A stretch of 64,000 nt of DNA from Acidobacteriota bacterium (GTDB lineage: Bacteria > Acidobacteriota > Thermoanaerobaculia > Multivoradales > Multivoraceae), in assembly GCA_028875725.1 (NCBI GenBank), contig JAPPCR010000006.1:1495786-1559785 (forward strand), read 5' to 3'. Made by a program: the position numbers and the translations under genes. The notes beneath the pieces are model-generated. The model searched no databases. It was not told where the DNA came from and saw only the letters and a program-made list of their open reading frames with translations. Below, piece after piece: positions 9,391 to 18,061 of this stretch (positions are counted from its first letter, which is position 1; every line of letters starts with the position of its first letter).

Positions 9391-10431
9391 ATGGAACTAG
9401 GACTGCTCGCTGGCGCCTTCGGCAGCCAGATCACCGTTGACATCGATCGCATTCGGCAGGCGGAAAGCAACGGCTTCACGTCGGTCTGGACCGCGGAGGC
9501 GTACGGCTCCGATGCCGTGACAACGGCGTCCTGGATTCTGGCCCAGACGGAGAGGATCAAGGTCGGCACGGCGATCATGCAGATGCCGGCGCGCAGCCCG
9601 GCGATGACCGCGATGACCGCGATGACCCTGAACCAGCTCTCCGGCGGGCGCTTCCTGGTCGGTCTCGGACCGTCCGGCCCGCAGGTCATCGAGGGCTGGC
9701 ACGGCGTCGCCTACGGTCGGCCGCTGACGCGCACGAAGGAGTACATCGAGATCATGCGCAAGGTCTTCGCCCGCGAGGAGCCGGTGACCCACGAGGGCTA
9801 CCACTACCAGTTGCCCTATCGCGGCGAGGATGGAACGGGTCTCGGCAAGCCGCTCAGGAGCATTCTGGCGGCGGATACCTCGATCCCGATCTACACCGCC
9901 TCGATCAGCCCGAACGGCCTGGCCTGCAGCGCCGAGGTCGCGGACGGCGTCTTCCCGATCTGGATGAACCCCGAGCGATATGACCTGATCGAGGACGCCC
10001 TCGAACGCGGCTTCGCGGCCGCCGGCAACGGCAAGAGCCTGGACGACTTCAAGGTCATGCCCTTCGTCACCGTCGTCATGGGCAACGACGTGGAGCAGTG
10101 CCGCACGCCGGTCAAGCAGAGCATGGCCCTGTACATCGGCGGCATGGGGGCGCGGGACAAGAACTTCTACAACGACTACGCCAAGCGCCTCGGCTACCCG
10201 GACGAAGCCCGCGCGATCCAGGACAACTTCCTCGGCGGCAAGAAGAGCGAGGCGGTCGGCGCTGTGCCCGACGCCCTGGTCGACGACGTCGCTCTGGTCG
10301 GGCCGCGGGAGCGGATCGTCGACCGGCTCGCGGCCTGGAAGGAAGCCGCCGGCAACGGCCAGGTCGCGTCGATGCTGCTCGGCTGCCGGCAGCCGGAGGC
10401 GCTGGAGGCGATCGCGGAGGCGGTGCTGTAG
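9391..10431 (+). CDS. LLM class F420-dependent oxidoreductase
   Basis: 346 residues from the ATG at 9391, preceded by TGGAGA about 7 bases upstream. An in-frame extension back to 9277 would add 38 non-conserved residues. The protein is a luciferase-like TIM barrel: MELGLLAGAF opening, WTAEAYGSDAV near residue 33, ERIKVGTAIMQMPARSPAM, then LSGGRFLVGLGPSGPQV near 85. These are hallmarks of the subgroup that resembles methylene-tetrahydromethanopterin reductase and usually binds F420 rather than FMN. The F420 biosynthesis operon lies convergent to it and ends about 20 bases away, supporting F420 as the cofactor. The substrate is unknown. Confidence 0.88.
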   Translation: MELGLLAGAFGSQITVDIDRIRQAESNGFTSVWTAEAYGSDAVTTASWILAQTERIKVGTAIMQMPARSPAMTAMTAMTLNQLSGGRFLVGLGPSGPQVIEGWHGVAYGRPLTRTKEYIEIMRKVFAREEPVTHEGYHYQLPYRGEDGTGLGKPLRSILAADTSIPIYTASISPNGLACSAEVADGVFPIWMNPERYDLIEDALERGFAAAGNGKSLDDFKVMPFVTVVMGNDVEQCRTPVKQSMALYIGGMGARDKNFYNDYAKRLGYPDEARAIQDNFLGGKKSEAVGAVPDALVDDVALVGPRERIVDRLAAWKEAAGNGQVASMLLGCRQPEALEAIAEAVL

Positions 10432-10448
10432 TAGGCGCGCCGTCCGTT

Positions 10449-11138
10449 TCAGCCGGGCTTGCGGCCCACGACGACCGTGATCCCGACCTCATGCCAGACG
10501 CACTCCGCCGCGAAGCCGGCCGACGCGACGGCGGACAGTTCGTCCTCCAGCGGGAAGTAGGTGTCCTCCTCCGACCACTCCTCGAAGTGCTCGAAGGCGC
10601 GCCGCTCGTCGATGCCGTGGGCCATCAGGTGGTCGGCCCAGCCGCGCCAGGTCGTCTCCCGGGCGACGGGCTCCCCGGGCATCGTGGCGTCCGCGTTGAC
10701 GAAGATGCCGCCGGGCTCGAGTGTCTGGAACACACGACGGTAGAGCACTCTCTTGTCGTCCATCGCCGGGATGTGATGCAGGGCGAGTGAGGCGGCGGCG
10801 CCGCGACAGCGGGGCAGGGGTTCCAGGAAAGAGGCCCTGGCGAAGCGGGCCCGGTCGCCGAACCGTGCGAGGCGCGTTCGTGCCTGGTCGAGCATCTCGC
10901 CGTCGACGTCGATGAGTTCGACGACGGCCGCCGTGGAGGATTCGAGGATCGCCTCCGACAGGGCGCCGGTACCGGCTCCCAGGTCGATGATCGGGCCGGG
11001 CGCCGCCGGAGCCAGGGCCTGGGCGGCAACGGCGAGCATCTCCTCGTAGCCGGGGATGAACCGGCGAATCGCCGCGTCGTACTCGTCGACGGCGATGCGC
11101 AGGTGGCGGCGAACGGAATGGGATGCGGCGTCCTTCAT
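10449..11138 (-). CDS. Class I SAM-dependent methyltransferase
   Basis: 229 residues. The SAM-binding motif IIDLGAGTGALSE is at about residues 50-62, the acidic ribose-binding loop ELIDVDGEM follows near 76, and ASLALHHIPAMDDK near 114 is the post-motif II region. The rest is typical of small-molecule methyltransferases of the Methyltransf_25 type. It lies 46 bases downstream of fbiC on the same strand and is probably the last gene of the F420 operon. A role in modifying F420 or a related compound is speculative; it may simply be co-transcribed. Confidence 0.82.
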   Translation of the reverse strand: MKDAASHSVRRHLRIAVDEYDAAIRRFIPGYEEMLAVAAQALAPAAPGPIIDLGAGTGALSEAILESSTAAVVELIDVDGEMLDQARTRLARFGDRARFARASFLEPLPRCRGAAASLALHHIPAMDDKRVLYRRVFQTLEPGGIFVNADATMPGEPVARETTWRGWADHLMAHGIDERRAFEHFEEWSEEDTYFPLEDELSAVASAGFAAECVWHEVGITVVVGRKPG

Positions 11139-11184
11139 CGCCGATCGTTCGCCCGCGGCGGTCAGGCGAGAGCCTCCGTCCCGG

Positions 11185-13701
11185 TCAGGAAGCGTCCAGG
11201 CCCGGACGGACGAGGCGCAACGGACCGTCGCGCTCGTAGCGGTGGGCCGGGTTGTTCAGCACTGCGGCCAGCTCCGCTGCCTGGAACGACGCCTCGACGC
11301 GTTCGGGCGGCGGCGTTCCGTAGGCGGTCGTCCGCTGCTTCGGCACGCGGCCGGCGTCGCGGATAAGCTGCTCCATCCCGGACGGCGGCAGTTCCTGTCC
11401 GTGGGCGGCGCCGGCCGCCCGGGTGATGCTCTCGTTCATCAGGGTGCCGCCCAGGTCGTTCACCCCCGCCTCGAGGCAGGCCTTGACCCCCTGCGGCCCC
11501 ATCTTGACCCAGGAGGCCTGGACGTTCCCGAACCAGGGGTGAAGCGCCAGCCGGGCCACTGCGTGCATGAGAACCGCCTCGCGGAAGGTCGGTCCCTTGC
11601 GGGCGCGGCCCTTGAGGTAGATCGGCGCCTCCATGTGGACGAAGGGCAGGGGCACGAACTCGGTGAAACCGCCCGTCCGTTTCTGCAGGTCCCGCAGCCG
11701 GAGCAGATGCCGGGCCCAGTTCCGGGGACCCTCGACATGGCCGTACATGATTGTCGCCGTCGTCCGGTAGCCGACGCCGTGGGCGGTCTCCATGACCTCG
11801 AGCCACTGGTCCGTGTTCAGCTTGTCGGGGCAGATGACGGCGCGGATCTCGTCGTCCAGGATCTCGGCAGCGGTCCCCGGGAGGGTCCCGAGCCCGGCGT
11901 CCCGGAGGCGGAGCAGGTAGTCGCGAAGCGCCATGTCGAGCGTCGCCGCGCCCTGCCAGACCTCGAGCGGGGAGAAGGCGTGGACGTGGATTTCCGGCAC
12001 GGCCTCCTTCACCGCGCGGCAGATGCCCAGGTAGGTCTCGCCGGTGTAGTCGGGGTGAATTCCGCCCTGCATGCAGACTTCCGTCGCGCCCCGCTGCCAG
12101 GCCTCGACGGTACGGCGCATGACCTCCTCGAGTTCCAGGTCGTACGGCTTGCCGCGCAGGTTCTCGCTCAGCTTGCCCTTGGAGAAGGCGCAGAACTGGC
12201 ACTTGAAGTAGCAGACGTTCGTGTAGTTGATGTTCCGGTTGACGACGTAGGTCACCGTGTCGCCGTTCACTTCGCGCCGGATCGCGTCCGCGGCGGCGCA
12301 GACGGCGGAGAACTCCGGTCCCCGCGCCGCGAACAGCCGGGCGATCTCGTCCTCCGAGAGGTCCTCGCCCCTCCGCGCGCGGTCGAGAATGGGAGCGATG
12401 CCCGTCGCACGGTGTGGCTCCGCGCCGTTGCCGTTCGAGGCGGGGGAGGTCGCCACCGCGGCGAGGACGTCAGCCGGCGGCGCGATCTCTTCTCCCGGAG
12501 ACCAGTCGTCCGTGCGGGCGAGGCCGGTGGCGTCGACCCGTTGCAGCACCGCCGTGCGGACGCCACCCAGCCGCCTGATCTCCCGGCTCTGGCCGCGGCC
12601 GTCATCCAGCCACTTCTCCCCGTCGAGCGCCCATTCGGGGTACACCGTCAGCCTCTCGACCAGCGTCTTGCCGGCGGCGGCCGTCTCCTCCGCGAGGCGC
12701 TCCAGGTGTGGCCAGGGCGCCTCGGGGTTGACGAAGTCGGGCGTCACGGGCGATACGCCGCCCCAGTCGTCGATACCGGCGTCGACGAGCCGCGGCAGCA
12801 CGCCGGGGCTCAGGTTGGGCGGCGCCTGGATGTGCATCTCCGGCCCGAGCACCAGCCTCGCGGCGGCGATCGTCCAGAGCAGGTCCTCCAGCGTGGGCTC
12901 GGGCGCGCTGGCCATCCGGGTCTCTGGCTTGGCCCGGAAGTTCTGGACGATGACTTCCTGGATGTGGCCGTACTCGTCGTGCAGGTCGCGCATGGCGAGC
13001 AGGGCGTCGATCCGTTCCTCGCGGGTCTCGCCGATACCGATCAGGATGCCGGAGGTGAAGGGCACGCGGGCCTCGCCGGCGAGCCGCAGGGTCTCGAGGC
13101 GCCTCGACGGGACTTTGTCCGGACAGCCGTAGTGCGCCTGACCTTTCTCGTGCAGCCGCGTGGAAACGCTCTCGAGCATGATGCCCATGGACGGGCCCAC
13201 GGGGCGCAGATGCTCGATGTCTTCAGCCGTCATCAGCCCAGGGTTGAGGTGGGGCAGAAGGCCCGTCTCGAGCAGCACCCGCTCTGCCGCCTCCCGCAGG
13301 TAGGAAAGAGTCGTCTCGTGGCCCAGCTCGGCCAGGCCGTCGCGGGCGGCCTTGTACCGTAATTCCGGCTTGTCGCCGAGCGTGAACAGCGCTTCCTTGC
13401 AACCTGCCTGGGCGGCCAGGCGGGCCTGGCTTAGCACGGAGTCGAGCGGCATGTACGCCGCCTCGCCCTTCTTCGGCGGCCGGGCGAAGACGCAGTAGTG
13501 GCAGATGTCTCGGCACAGGTGGGTCAGCGGCAGAAAGACCTTGCGCGAATAGGAAACGAGGCCGCCGTGGCCCCGATCCCGCAACTCGCCGGCTACCTCG
13601 AGCAACCGCTCGAGGTCGGCGCCAGGCTCGATGCGGGCGAGCGTACGGGCCTCATCAGGGGTCGGGCGACGGTCCAGAAAGGCGCTGAGTGGAGGGGACA
13701 T
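11185..13701 (-). CDS. fbiC: FO synthase, CofG-CofH fusion (FbiC)
   Basis: 838 residues carrying two radical-SAM domains. The first has C63-xxx-C67-xx-C70 in LCRDICHYCVF (CofG half). The second has C497-xxx-C501-xx-C504 in NVCYFKCQFCAF (CofH half). Together they make the deazaflavin FO from tyrosine and 5-amino-6-ribitylaminouracil, the committed step to F420. The halves are joined by a Gly/Ala-rich linker around residues 405-445. The fusion is typical of actinobacteria and some other bacteria; archaea usually have separate proteins. The gene lies 54 bases downstream of cofC in the F420 operon. Confidence 0.96.
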   Translation of the reverse strand: MSPPLSAFLDRRPTPDEARTLARIEPGADLERLLEVAGELRDRGHGGLVSYSRKVFLPLTHLCRDICHYCVFARPPKKGEAAYMPLDSVLSQARLAAQAGCKEALFTLGDKPELRYKAARDGLAELGHETTLSYLREAAERVLLETGLLPHLNPGLMTAEDIEHLRPVGPSMGIMLESVSTRLHEKGQAHYGCPDKVPSRRLETLRLAGEARVPFTSGILIGIGETREERIDALLAMRDLHDEYGHIQEVIVQNFRAKPETRMASAPEPTLEDLLWTIAAARLVLGPEMHIQAPPNLSPGVLPRLVDAGIDDWGGVSPVTPDFVNPEAPWPHLERLAEETAAAGKTLVERLTVYPEWALDGEKWLDDGRGQSREIRRLGGVRTAVLQRVDATGLARTDDWSPGEEIAPPADVLAAVATSPASNGNGAEPHRATGIAPILDRARRGEDLSEDEIARLFAARGPEFSAVCAAADAIRREVNGDTVTYVVNRNINYTNVCYFKCQFCAFSKGKLSENLRGKPYDLELEEVMRRTVEAWQRGATEVCMQGGIHPDYTGETYLGICRAVKEAVPEIHVHAFSPLEVWQGAATLDMALRDYLLRLRDAGLGTLPGTAAEILDDEIRAVICPDKLNTDQWLEVMETAHGVGYRTTATIMYGHVEGPRNWARHLLRLRDLQKRTGGFTEFVPLPFVHMEAPIYLKGRARKGPTFREAVLMHAVARLALHPWFGNVQASWVKMGPQGVKACLEAGVNDLGGTLMNESITRAAGAAHGQELPPSGMEQLIRDAGRVPKQRTTAYGTPPPERVEASFQAAELAAVLNNPAHRYERDGPLRLVRPGLDAS

Positions 13702-13755
13702 GGGGATGACTGCGGCAGGCGCTGAACCGGCCGCCAGTGGGGATAGCGAACGGTA

Positions 13756-14475
13756 TCAGTCCCGCTTCAGCGGGCGCTCCAGCCGTTCCGGCACGCCGAG
13801 TCCGCGCAGGAGTCGGCCGGTCCGGCCCTCCCGGCCGGCACGGTCGAGCCGCAGCAGTTCGGCCAGGTCGTCCGGATGGTCCACGTCGAGTCCCAGGTTC
13901 GCCAGGACGATGCTGGAGTGAGCCGCTCCGGCCCGCTCGGCTTCCCGCAGGTGCGCACGGAAGCTGCCGTCGCCGAAGCGGAACGGGATGCAGCCCGGCG
14001 GCGAACAGACAAGAGCATTCGTCCCCGATCGGAAGCGGTCGGGGGCGACGGTCACCGCCGGTCCCGGCGCCGAGTCGTCCCCCTGGCTGCTCCGATCCTC
14101 GAGGTGCCGGGCGCGGAGTTCCTCCAGGTCCGCCGCCGTCACCAGCGGCAGATCGATCGGCAGCACCAGCATCGTCGCCTCACCGCGGCGCCCGAGTTCC
14201 TCGGCGGCCGTACCGAGCGCCCGGTTCAGGCCTCGCCTGGGCTCGGACAGGACCTCGCAACCGGCTTCCTCCAGGTACGTTGCCGCGACGCCGTCCGCGG
14301 TCACGGCAAGCGTGCCCGTGACGTCGGGCACGCCCGCGATCGCGGCAAGCACGTCGTCGAGCATCGATTGGGCCAGTTCCTCCCGCTCACCGGTGCTGAG
14401 GACGGGCGACAGCCTCCGCTTGGCCTCGGACCAGGCCTTGACCGGCAGGACCGCCCAGAGACTGCCGGCGTTCAC
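13756..14475 (-). CDS. cofC: CofC/FbiD guanylyltransferase of F420 biosynthesis
   Basis: 239 residues starting at GTG in a GTGA overlap with cofD. The start LWAVLPVKAWSEAKRRLSPVL is the nucleotide-binding signature of this family (K and R contact the GTP phosphates). It continues with LVLPIDLPLVTAADLEEL and a C-terminal GTNALVCSPPG. The enzyme activates a three-carbon phosphate acid with GTP for transfer to FO by CofD. Whether the acid is 2-phospholactate, phosphoenolpyruvate or 3-phosphoglycerate cannot be decided from the sequence; see the finding on cofE. Confidence 0.92.
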   Translation of the reverse strand: MNAGSLWAVLPVKAWSEAKRRLSPVLSTGEREELAQSMLDDVLAAIAGVPDVTGTLAVTADGVAATYLEEAGCEVLSEPRRGLNRALGTAAEELGRRGEATMLVLPIDLPLVTAADLEELRARHLEDRSSQGDDSAPGPAVTVAPDRFRSGTNALVCSPPGCIPFRFGDGSFRAHLREAERAGAAHSSIVLANLGLDVDHPDDLAELLRLDRAGREGRTGRLLRGLGVPERLERPLKRD

Positions 14476-15485
14476 GCGGACGGTTCCGGCGGCGCGGTTT
14501 CCGCCCTGTCGCCTCGCCGGGTGTCGAGCCCGCGGGCGAAGTCGATGGTCTCCGTGGCCAGGCGTTCCCGGTCGGCCAGCGTTTCCATCACTGTGCCGGT
14601 CACCAGGGTGAGAAGGCCGAGATCCTCGATCTCCGCAGCCTGGCCGGCATCGGCGTGATCGATCACGAAGCCGTCGAGGAGGTCCCGTTGCCGGTAGTGG
14701 CGGGCAACCTCGACCGGCGTGACCGGCATCCCGAGTTCCGCCATCATCTTGGCGGCCGGTCCCTTGATCGCCGCGCCGCCGACGATCGGCGAGACCGCGA
14801 CCACGGGCGCGGCCGCTCGCCGAAGCGCGACCTCGACGCCGTCGAGGGCGAGGACGGGATCGACGCTGACGAAGGGGTTCGAGGGGCAGACGAGGATCGC
14901 CGCGGTCGTGTGGTCCTCCAGCGCCTGGAGGAAGGCGGGCGCCGGTCGGGCCGTGTCGATCCCGTCGAAGCGAAACCCGGAGACGGTCGGGGCGCAGCCA
15001 TCGCGAACGAAGTAGTGCTGAAAGCTGAGTTCGCCGGTCTCCGTCAGCACGACCGTGCGCACCGGGTCGTCGCTCATCGGCTGCACGCGGGCGGCGATGC
15101 CGAGCGCTCCGCAGAGGGCGGCGGTGACCTCGGTCAGGGACTCGCCGGCGCGGAGACGTCGCGTTCGCTCCACGTGGGTCGCCAGATCGCGGTCGCCGAG
15201 CCGAAACCAGGTCTCGCCGCCGAGGTGAGAGAGCGCTTCCAGGAAGGACCAGGTTTCGTGGGCCTGACCCCAGCCGGTGTCGCGGTTCGAGATGCCGCCC
15301 AGCGTGTACATCACCGTGTCGAGATCCGGGCAGATCCGAAGACCCAGGTGATCGAAGTCGTCGGCCGTGTTGCAGACGACGGTCAGCGAGTCCCCGGGCA
15401 GCACCCGCGACAGCCCGAGCGCCAGCTTGGCGCCGCCGACGCCGCCCGAAAGAGCCACGCAGTGTCTCGGGGAGTCCTTCGTCAT
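14472..15485 (-). CDS. cofD: 2-phospho-L-lactate transferase CofD/FbiA
   Basis: 337 residues. The glycine-rich start VALSGGVGGAKLALGLSRVL at residues 9-28, NTADDFDHLGLRICPDLDT near 39, and LGGISNRDTGWGQ near 63 are characteristic of CofD. It transfers the phospho-acid moiety from the GDP-linked intermediate made by CofC to FO, giving F420-0 or its dehydro form. It follows cofE by 13 bases and overlaps cofC by four. Confidence 0.95.
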   Translation of the reverse strand: MTKDSPRHCVALSGGVGGAKLALGLSRVLPGDSLTVVCNTADDFDHLGLRICPDLDTVMYTLGGISNRDTGWGQAHETWSFLEALSHLGGETWFRLGDRDLATHVERTRRLRAGESLTEVTAALCGALGIAARVQPMSDDPVRTVVLTETGELSFQHYFVRDGCAPTVSGFRFDGIDTARPAPAFLQALEDHTTAAILVCPSNPFVSVDPVLALDGVEVALRRAAAPVVAVSPIVGGAAIKGPAAKMMAELGMPVTPVEVARHYRQRDLLDGFVIDHADAGQAAEIEDLGLLTLVTGTVMETLADRERLATETIDFARGLDTRRGDRAETAPPEPSA

Positions 15486-15498
15486 CGCGGACCCGCCT

Positions 15499-16260
15499 TC
15501 ACCGGAACAGGTCCTGATCGCGCGGCCTCAGCAGGTCGCGGGCCGTCTGGGCCGGTCCGAGCGGCTCGAGGCCGCGGACGCGCACGACCGGCGTGCCCTC
15601 GTCGCCCTCGCCCTGGACGATCTGGGCGGCGCTCGCGACCTGGTCGGCGATCCCGGTTTCCGAGACCAGGAGTTCTCGCTCGAACAGGTCGCGGTCACCC
15701 CGCAGGTCGCGGAGCGCCGTCATCCCGGCGACGCCGATGGCGAGCCCGACAGTGCCCAGCCGCCAGGCGCGACCGACGCTGTCGTTGACGATCACGCCAA
15801 GGCGCTCGACTCCGAAATGCGCCGTCAGGGCTTCGCGCAGGGCCGCCGCCGAGGCATCCGGATCCTCAGGCAGCAGCAGCGCATGCCCGTGGTCGTCGCC
15901 GGGACGCAGGTTGGACTGGTCGATCCCCGCGTTCGCCAGCACGAGACCGAGCCGGTGCTCGACGATGATGACTCCGGGGACGGTGCGCAGCACCGAGGTC
16001 GATGCCCGAAGCACGAGTTCGATCAGGCGTGGGTCCTTGTCGCATTTGGCCGCCAGCCGGACGGCTTCGGGACGCGCTTCCACCGTCGCCAGATCGACGA
16101 TTCGGCCTTCCGCCTTGGAGACGATCTTCTGCGCGACGACGAGCACGTCGCCGGCACGCAACTTCATCCGTGCCTGCCGCATCGTTTCGGCGATCAGGAC
16201 GGCCAGGTCGTCACCCGGCTGGATTTCGGGCAGGCCTGGTACCGGCTTGATGTTCAGCAT
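15499..16260 (-). CDS. cofE: Coenzyme F420-0:L-glutamate ligase CofE, single-domain form
   Basis: 253 residues, the length of the archaeal-type enzyme. The PGLPEIQPGDDLAVLI start, the AQKIVSKAEGR segment and GVIVNDSVGRAWRLGTVGLAIGVAG match the F420 ligase fold. It adds glutamates to F420-0. The actinobacterial FbiB carries an extra nitroreductase-like C-terminal domain that reduces dehydro-F420-0; that domain is absent here and no stand-alone equivalent is seen in the window. It lies between npdG and cofD in the operon. Confidence 0.93.
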   Translation of the reverse strand: MLNIKPVPGLPEIQPGDDLAVLIAETMRQARMKLRAGDVLVVAQKIVSKAEGRIVDLATVEARPEAVRLAAKCDKDPRLIELVLRASTSVLRTVPGVIIVEHRLGLVLANAGIDQSNLRPGDDHGHALLLPEDPDASAAALREALTAHFGVERLGVIVNDSVGRAWRLGTVGLAIGVAGMTALRDLRGDRDLFERELLVSETGIADQVASAAQIVQGEGDEGTPVVRVRGLEPLGPAQTARDLLRPRDQDLFR

Positions 16261-16350
16261 GGTCTGGGAGAGCGCGGTGCTCGAAAGCCGAAGGCTACCC
16301 GCCTCCGCAAGCCGGGTGTCGCGTTCGCGGCGATCGAGCGCCGACCGTCT

Positions 16351-17055
16351 TCAGGGCGCGCGGGTCGGTTCGCCGGTGATCCGGATGCCCGCGCCCGCGA
16401 TGCCGTACTTCCGGTTCAACTGGATCAGGACGGAGGTCAGCGCCTCCGCGGCGGCAGCGTTGTCGAGCGGCCCGGCGTGCCAGCCCCGCATGCCGAGCGC
16501 CTCGATCAGTTCGATGACCTCGGCGCGGGCGGCGGGATCGTTGCCGGTGACCAGAACATCGCAGTCGACCGCATCGTCCTCGCGCAGATGGGCGGCGCCG
16601 ACGTTCTGGAAGGCGGAGACGACCCGCACATCCGGACCGACGGCCTGCTGGGCGATGACCGCGGCGCAGCCTTCGTCGGGAAGCTGCACGCGCGCGACCT
16701 TCGGCGGCACGAGCGGCACCGTGCAGTCGACCAGGATCTTGCCCTGAAGCGCCTCGCGCACCGCCTCCAGCGTGGCCCGCTGGAAAGCGTACGGCACGGT
16801 CAGCACCACGAGGTCGCCCTCCTGGGCGGCGGTCAGGTTGTCCGTACCGCGTACGGTCGCCGGCAGGCCCAGACCCCGGAGCTGCTGGTTCACGTCCTCC
16901 GCCGACCCGGCGCCCTTCTCCCGCGACCGCGAGCCGATGACGATCGGGTAGCCGGCCGCGGCCCAGCGCCGTGCGAGACCTCCGCCGAGGTCGCCAGTGG
17001 CGCCGAGCATGGCGAGCGTGGGTAGGGAGTTGGCGCCTGGCTGATTGTCTGACAT
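16351..17055 (-). CDS. npdG: NADPH-dependent F420 reductase (NpdG/Fno type)
   Basis: 234 residues from the ATG at 17055; an in-frame extension to 17145 adds 30 non-conserved residues and was rejected. The Rossmann motif MLGATGDLGGGLARR is at about residues 16-30, and IGSRSREKG near 39 supplies the arginines that select NADPH. The later PAARAEVIELIEALGMRGWHAGPLDNA block is typical of F420:NADP+ oxidoreductases. It moves hydride between NADPH and F420, supplying F420H2 to the LLM enzymes. It is the first gene of the F420 operon. Confidence 0.9.
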   Translation of the reverse strand: MSDNQPGANSLPTLAMLGATGDLGGGLARRWAAAGYPIVIGSRSREKGAGSAEDVNQQLRGLGLPATVRGTDNLTAAQEGDLVVLTVPYAFQRATLEAVREALQGKILVDCTVPLVPPKVARVQLPDEGCAAVIAQQAVGPDVRVVSAFQNVGAAHLREDDAVDCDVLVTGNDPAARAEVIELIEALGMRGWHAGPLDNAAAAEALTSVLIQLNRKYGIAGAGIRITGEPTRAP

Positions 17056-17120
17056 GACCGTTCCCGTGAGTTGCCGTGTCGCTCTTCGCCTCGTGACAGA
17101 CAGGTGATCCGAGGGCGGCG

Positions 17121-17126
17121 ATCGTA
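17121..17126 (-). promoter_or_regulatory. Candidate -10 (TACGAT) for the F420 operon
   Basis: On the minus strand TACGAT lies about 65 bases before the npdG ATG, between npdG and the end of terC. The -35 region is not convincing. It is the only good hexamer in this short gap. Confidence 0.35.
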
Positions 17127-17154
17127 CACCGCCCGGCTCTGGCACCGCCTGCGT

Positions 17155-17949
17155 CTATTTGTGCCGGCGGTGGAGCGTCACGGTGTCCACTTCTCGCTTC
17201 CGCTCCCACCAGTTCTGGTAGAGGTCGAGCGCGAACATCAGCAGCAGGATGAAGATGACGATCCACTGCGGGATGTACGGAGTCGGGGAGCCGTTGACGA
17301 CCATGTGAGCGCTGTGGCCCGCCTCGAGGATAAGCACGAAGCCGATCAGCAGGAGGACGAACAGGCCGAGGATTTCGAACTCCGGGTTGGAGCTGAGAAA
17401 CCGCGAGATCGGGCCGGCGAAGACCAGCATCAACGCCACGGAGATCAGCACGGAGCCGACCATCACCGCGAAGATGTCCGTCATGCCGACGACGGTGAGG
17501 ATCGAGTCGACCGAGAAGATGAGGTTCATGCCGACGATCAGGGCGACGACCTCGGCGAAGCGGTTCGCCTTCGCGACTTCGTGCTCGACCGCCTTCAGCT
17601 TGACGCGGAGTTCCTTCACGCCCTTCCAGATCAGGAACAGGCCTCCGATCACCAGCACCAGGGACTTGCCGTCGACGCTGCCGGCCATTTCCACGCCGAG
17701 GAACGAGCCATCGAAGCTCCAGAGTTCGGCCGTGGCCGCCCCGAGCACGAGGCTGAGGAGCAGGAGCAGCAGGATGCGGAGCGCCATCGCCAGCAGCAGG
17801 CCCAGCTTGATCGCCTGCTGGCGCCTCGCCTCCGGCAGCTTGTTCGCGATGATCGTGATGATGATCAGGTTGTCGGCGCCGAGCGCGATCTGGATCAGTG
17901 TGACCGAGAAGAGGGCCGCCCAGAAGGACGGTTGTGCCAGTAGATCCAT
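17155..17949 (-). CDS. TerC family integral membrane protein
   Basis: 264 residues from the ATG at 17949, which has a GGGAG Shine-Dalgarno sequence 8 bases upstream; the GTG three codons earlier lacks that spacing. Seven to nine hydrophobic helices are visible. The family's acidic intramembrane signatures ALGADNLI (near residue 24) and NLIFSVDSILTVVGM (near 147) are present. TerC proteins are linked to metal ion export, notably manganese. The C-terminus is basic. It is a separate unit downstream of a divergent gap shared with the glutathione transferase. Confidence 0.9.
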   Translation of the reverse strand: MDLLAQPSFWAALFSVTLIQIALGADNLIIITIIANKLPEARRQQAIKLGLLLAMALRILLLLLLSLVLGAATAELWSFDGSFLGVEMAGSVDGKSLVLVIGGLFLIWKGVKELRVKLKAVEHEVAKANRFAEVVALIVGMNLIFSVDSILTVVGMTDIFAVMVGSVLISVALMLVFAGPISRFLSSNPEFEILGLFVLLLIGFVLILEAGHSAHMVVNGSPTPYIPQWIVIFILLLMFALDLYQNWWERKREVDTVTLHRRHK

Positions 17950-17970
17950 CACGAACACTCCCGCGACGTT

Positions 17971-17995
17971 GCGTTCCTGTGGCGCAAGCTCCTAG
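17971..17995. repeat. Half copy of the CTAG-bounded hairpin repeat
   Basis: This 25-base stretch matches the right half of the two complete copies at 37273 and 53357 with one inserted base and two substitutions, and ends in the same CCTAG. The left half is not recognisable. Its terminal TAG overlaps a TAGACT that may be the -10 of the glutathione transferase gene. Confidence 0.5.
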
Positions 17996-17998
17996 ACT
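17993..17998 (+). promoter_or_regulatory. Candidate -10 (TAGACT) for the glutathione transferase gene
   Basis: TAGACT lies 63 bases before the ATG at 18062 in the terC/GST divergent gap. The same hexamer appears before the genes starting at 9289 and 42333. Confidence 0.3.
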
Positions 17999-18061
17999 TT
18001 GCGCCCTTCGCCTTCCAAGCCTTGACCATCAGCAGCCGACCTCCAGGAGATGTCCTGAACC

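Noticed and set aside
11056..13362. A 768-codon open frame on the plus strand, opposite fbiC
   Set aside because: It mirrors fbiC codon positions in high-GC DNA, has low-complexity Arg/Gly/His/Val composition and no motif; fbiC itself has both radical-SAM signatures.
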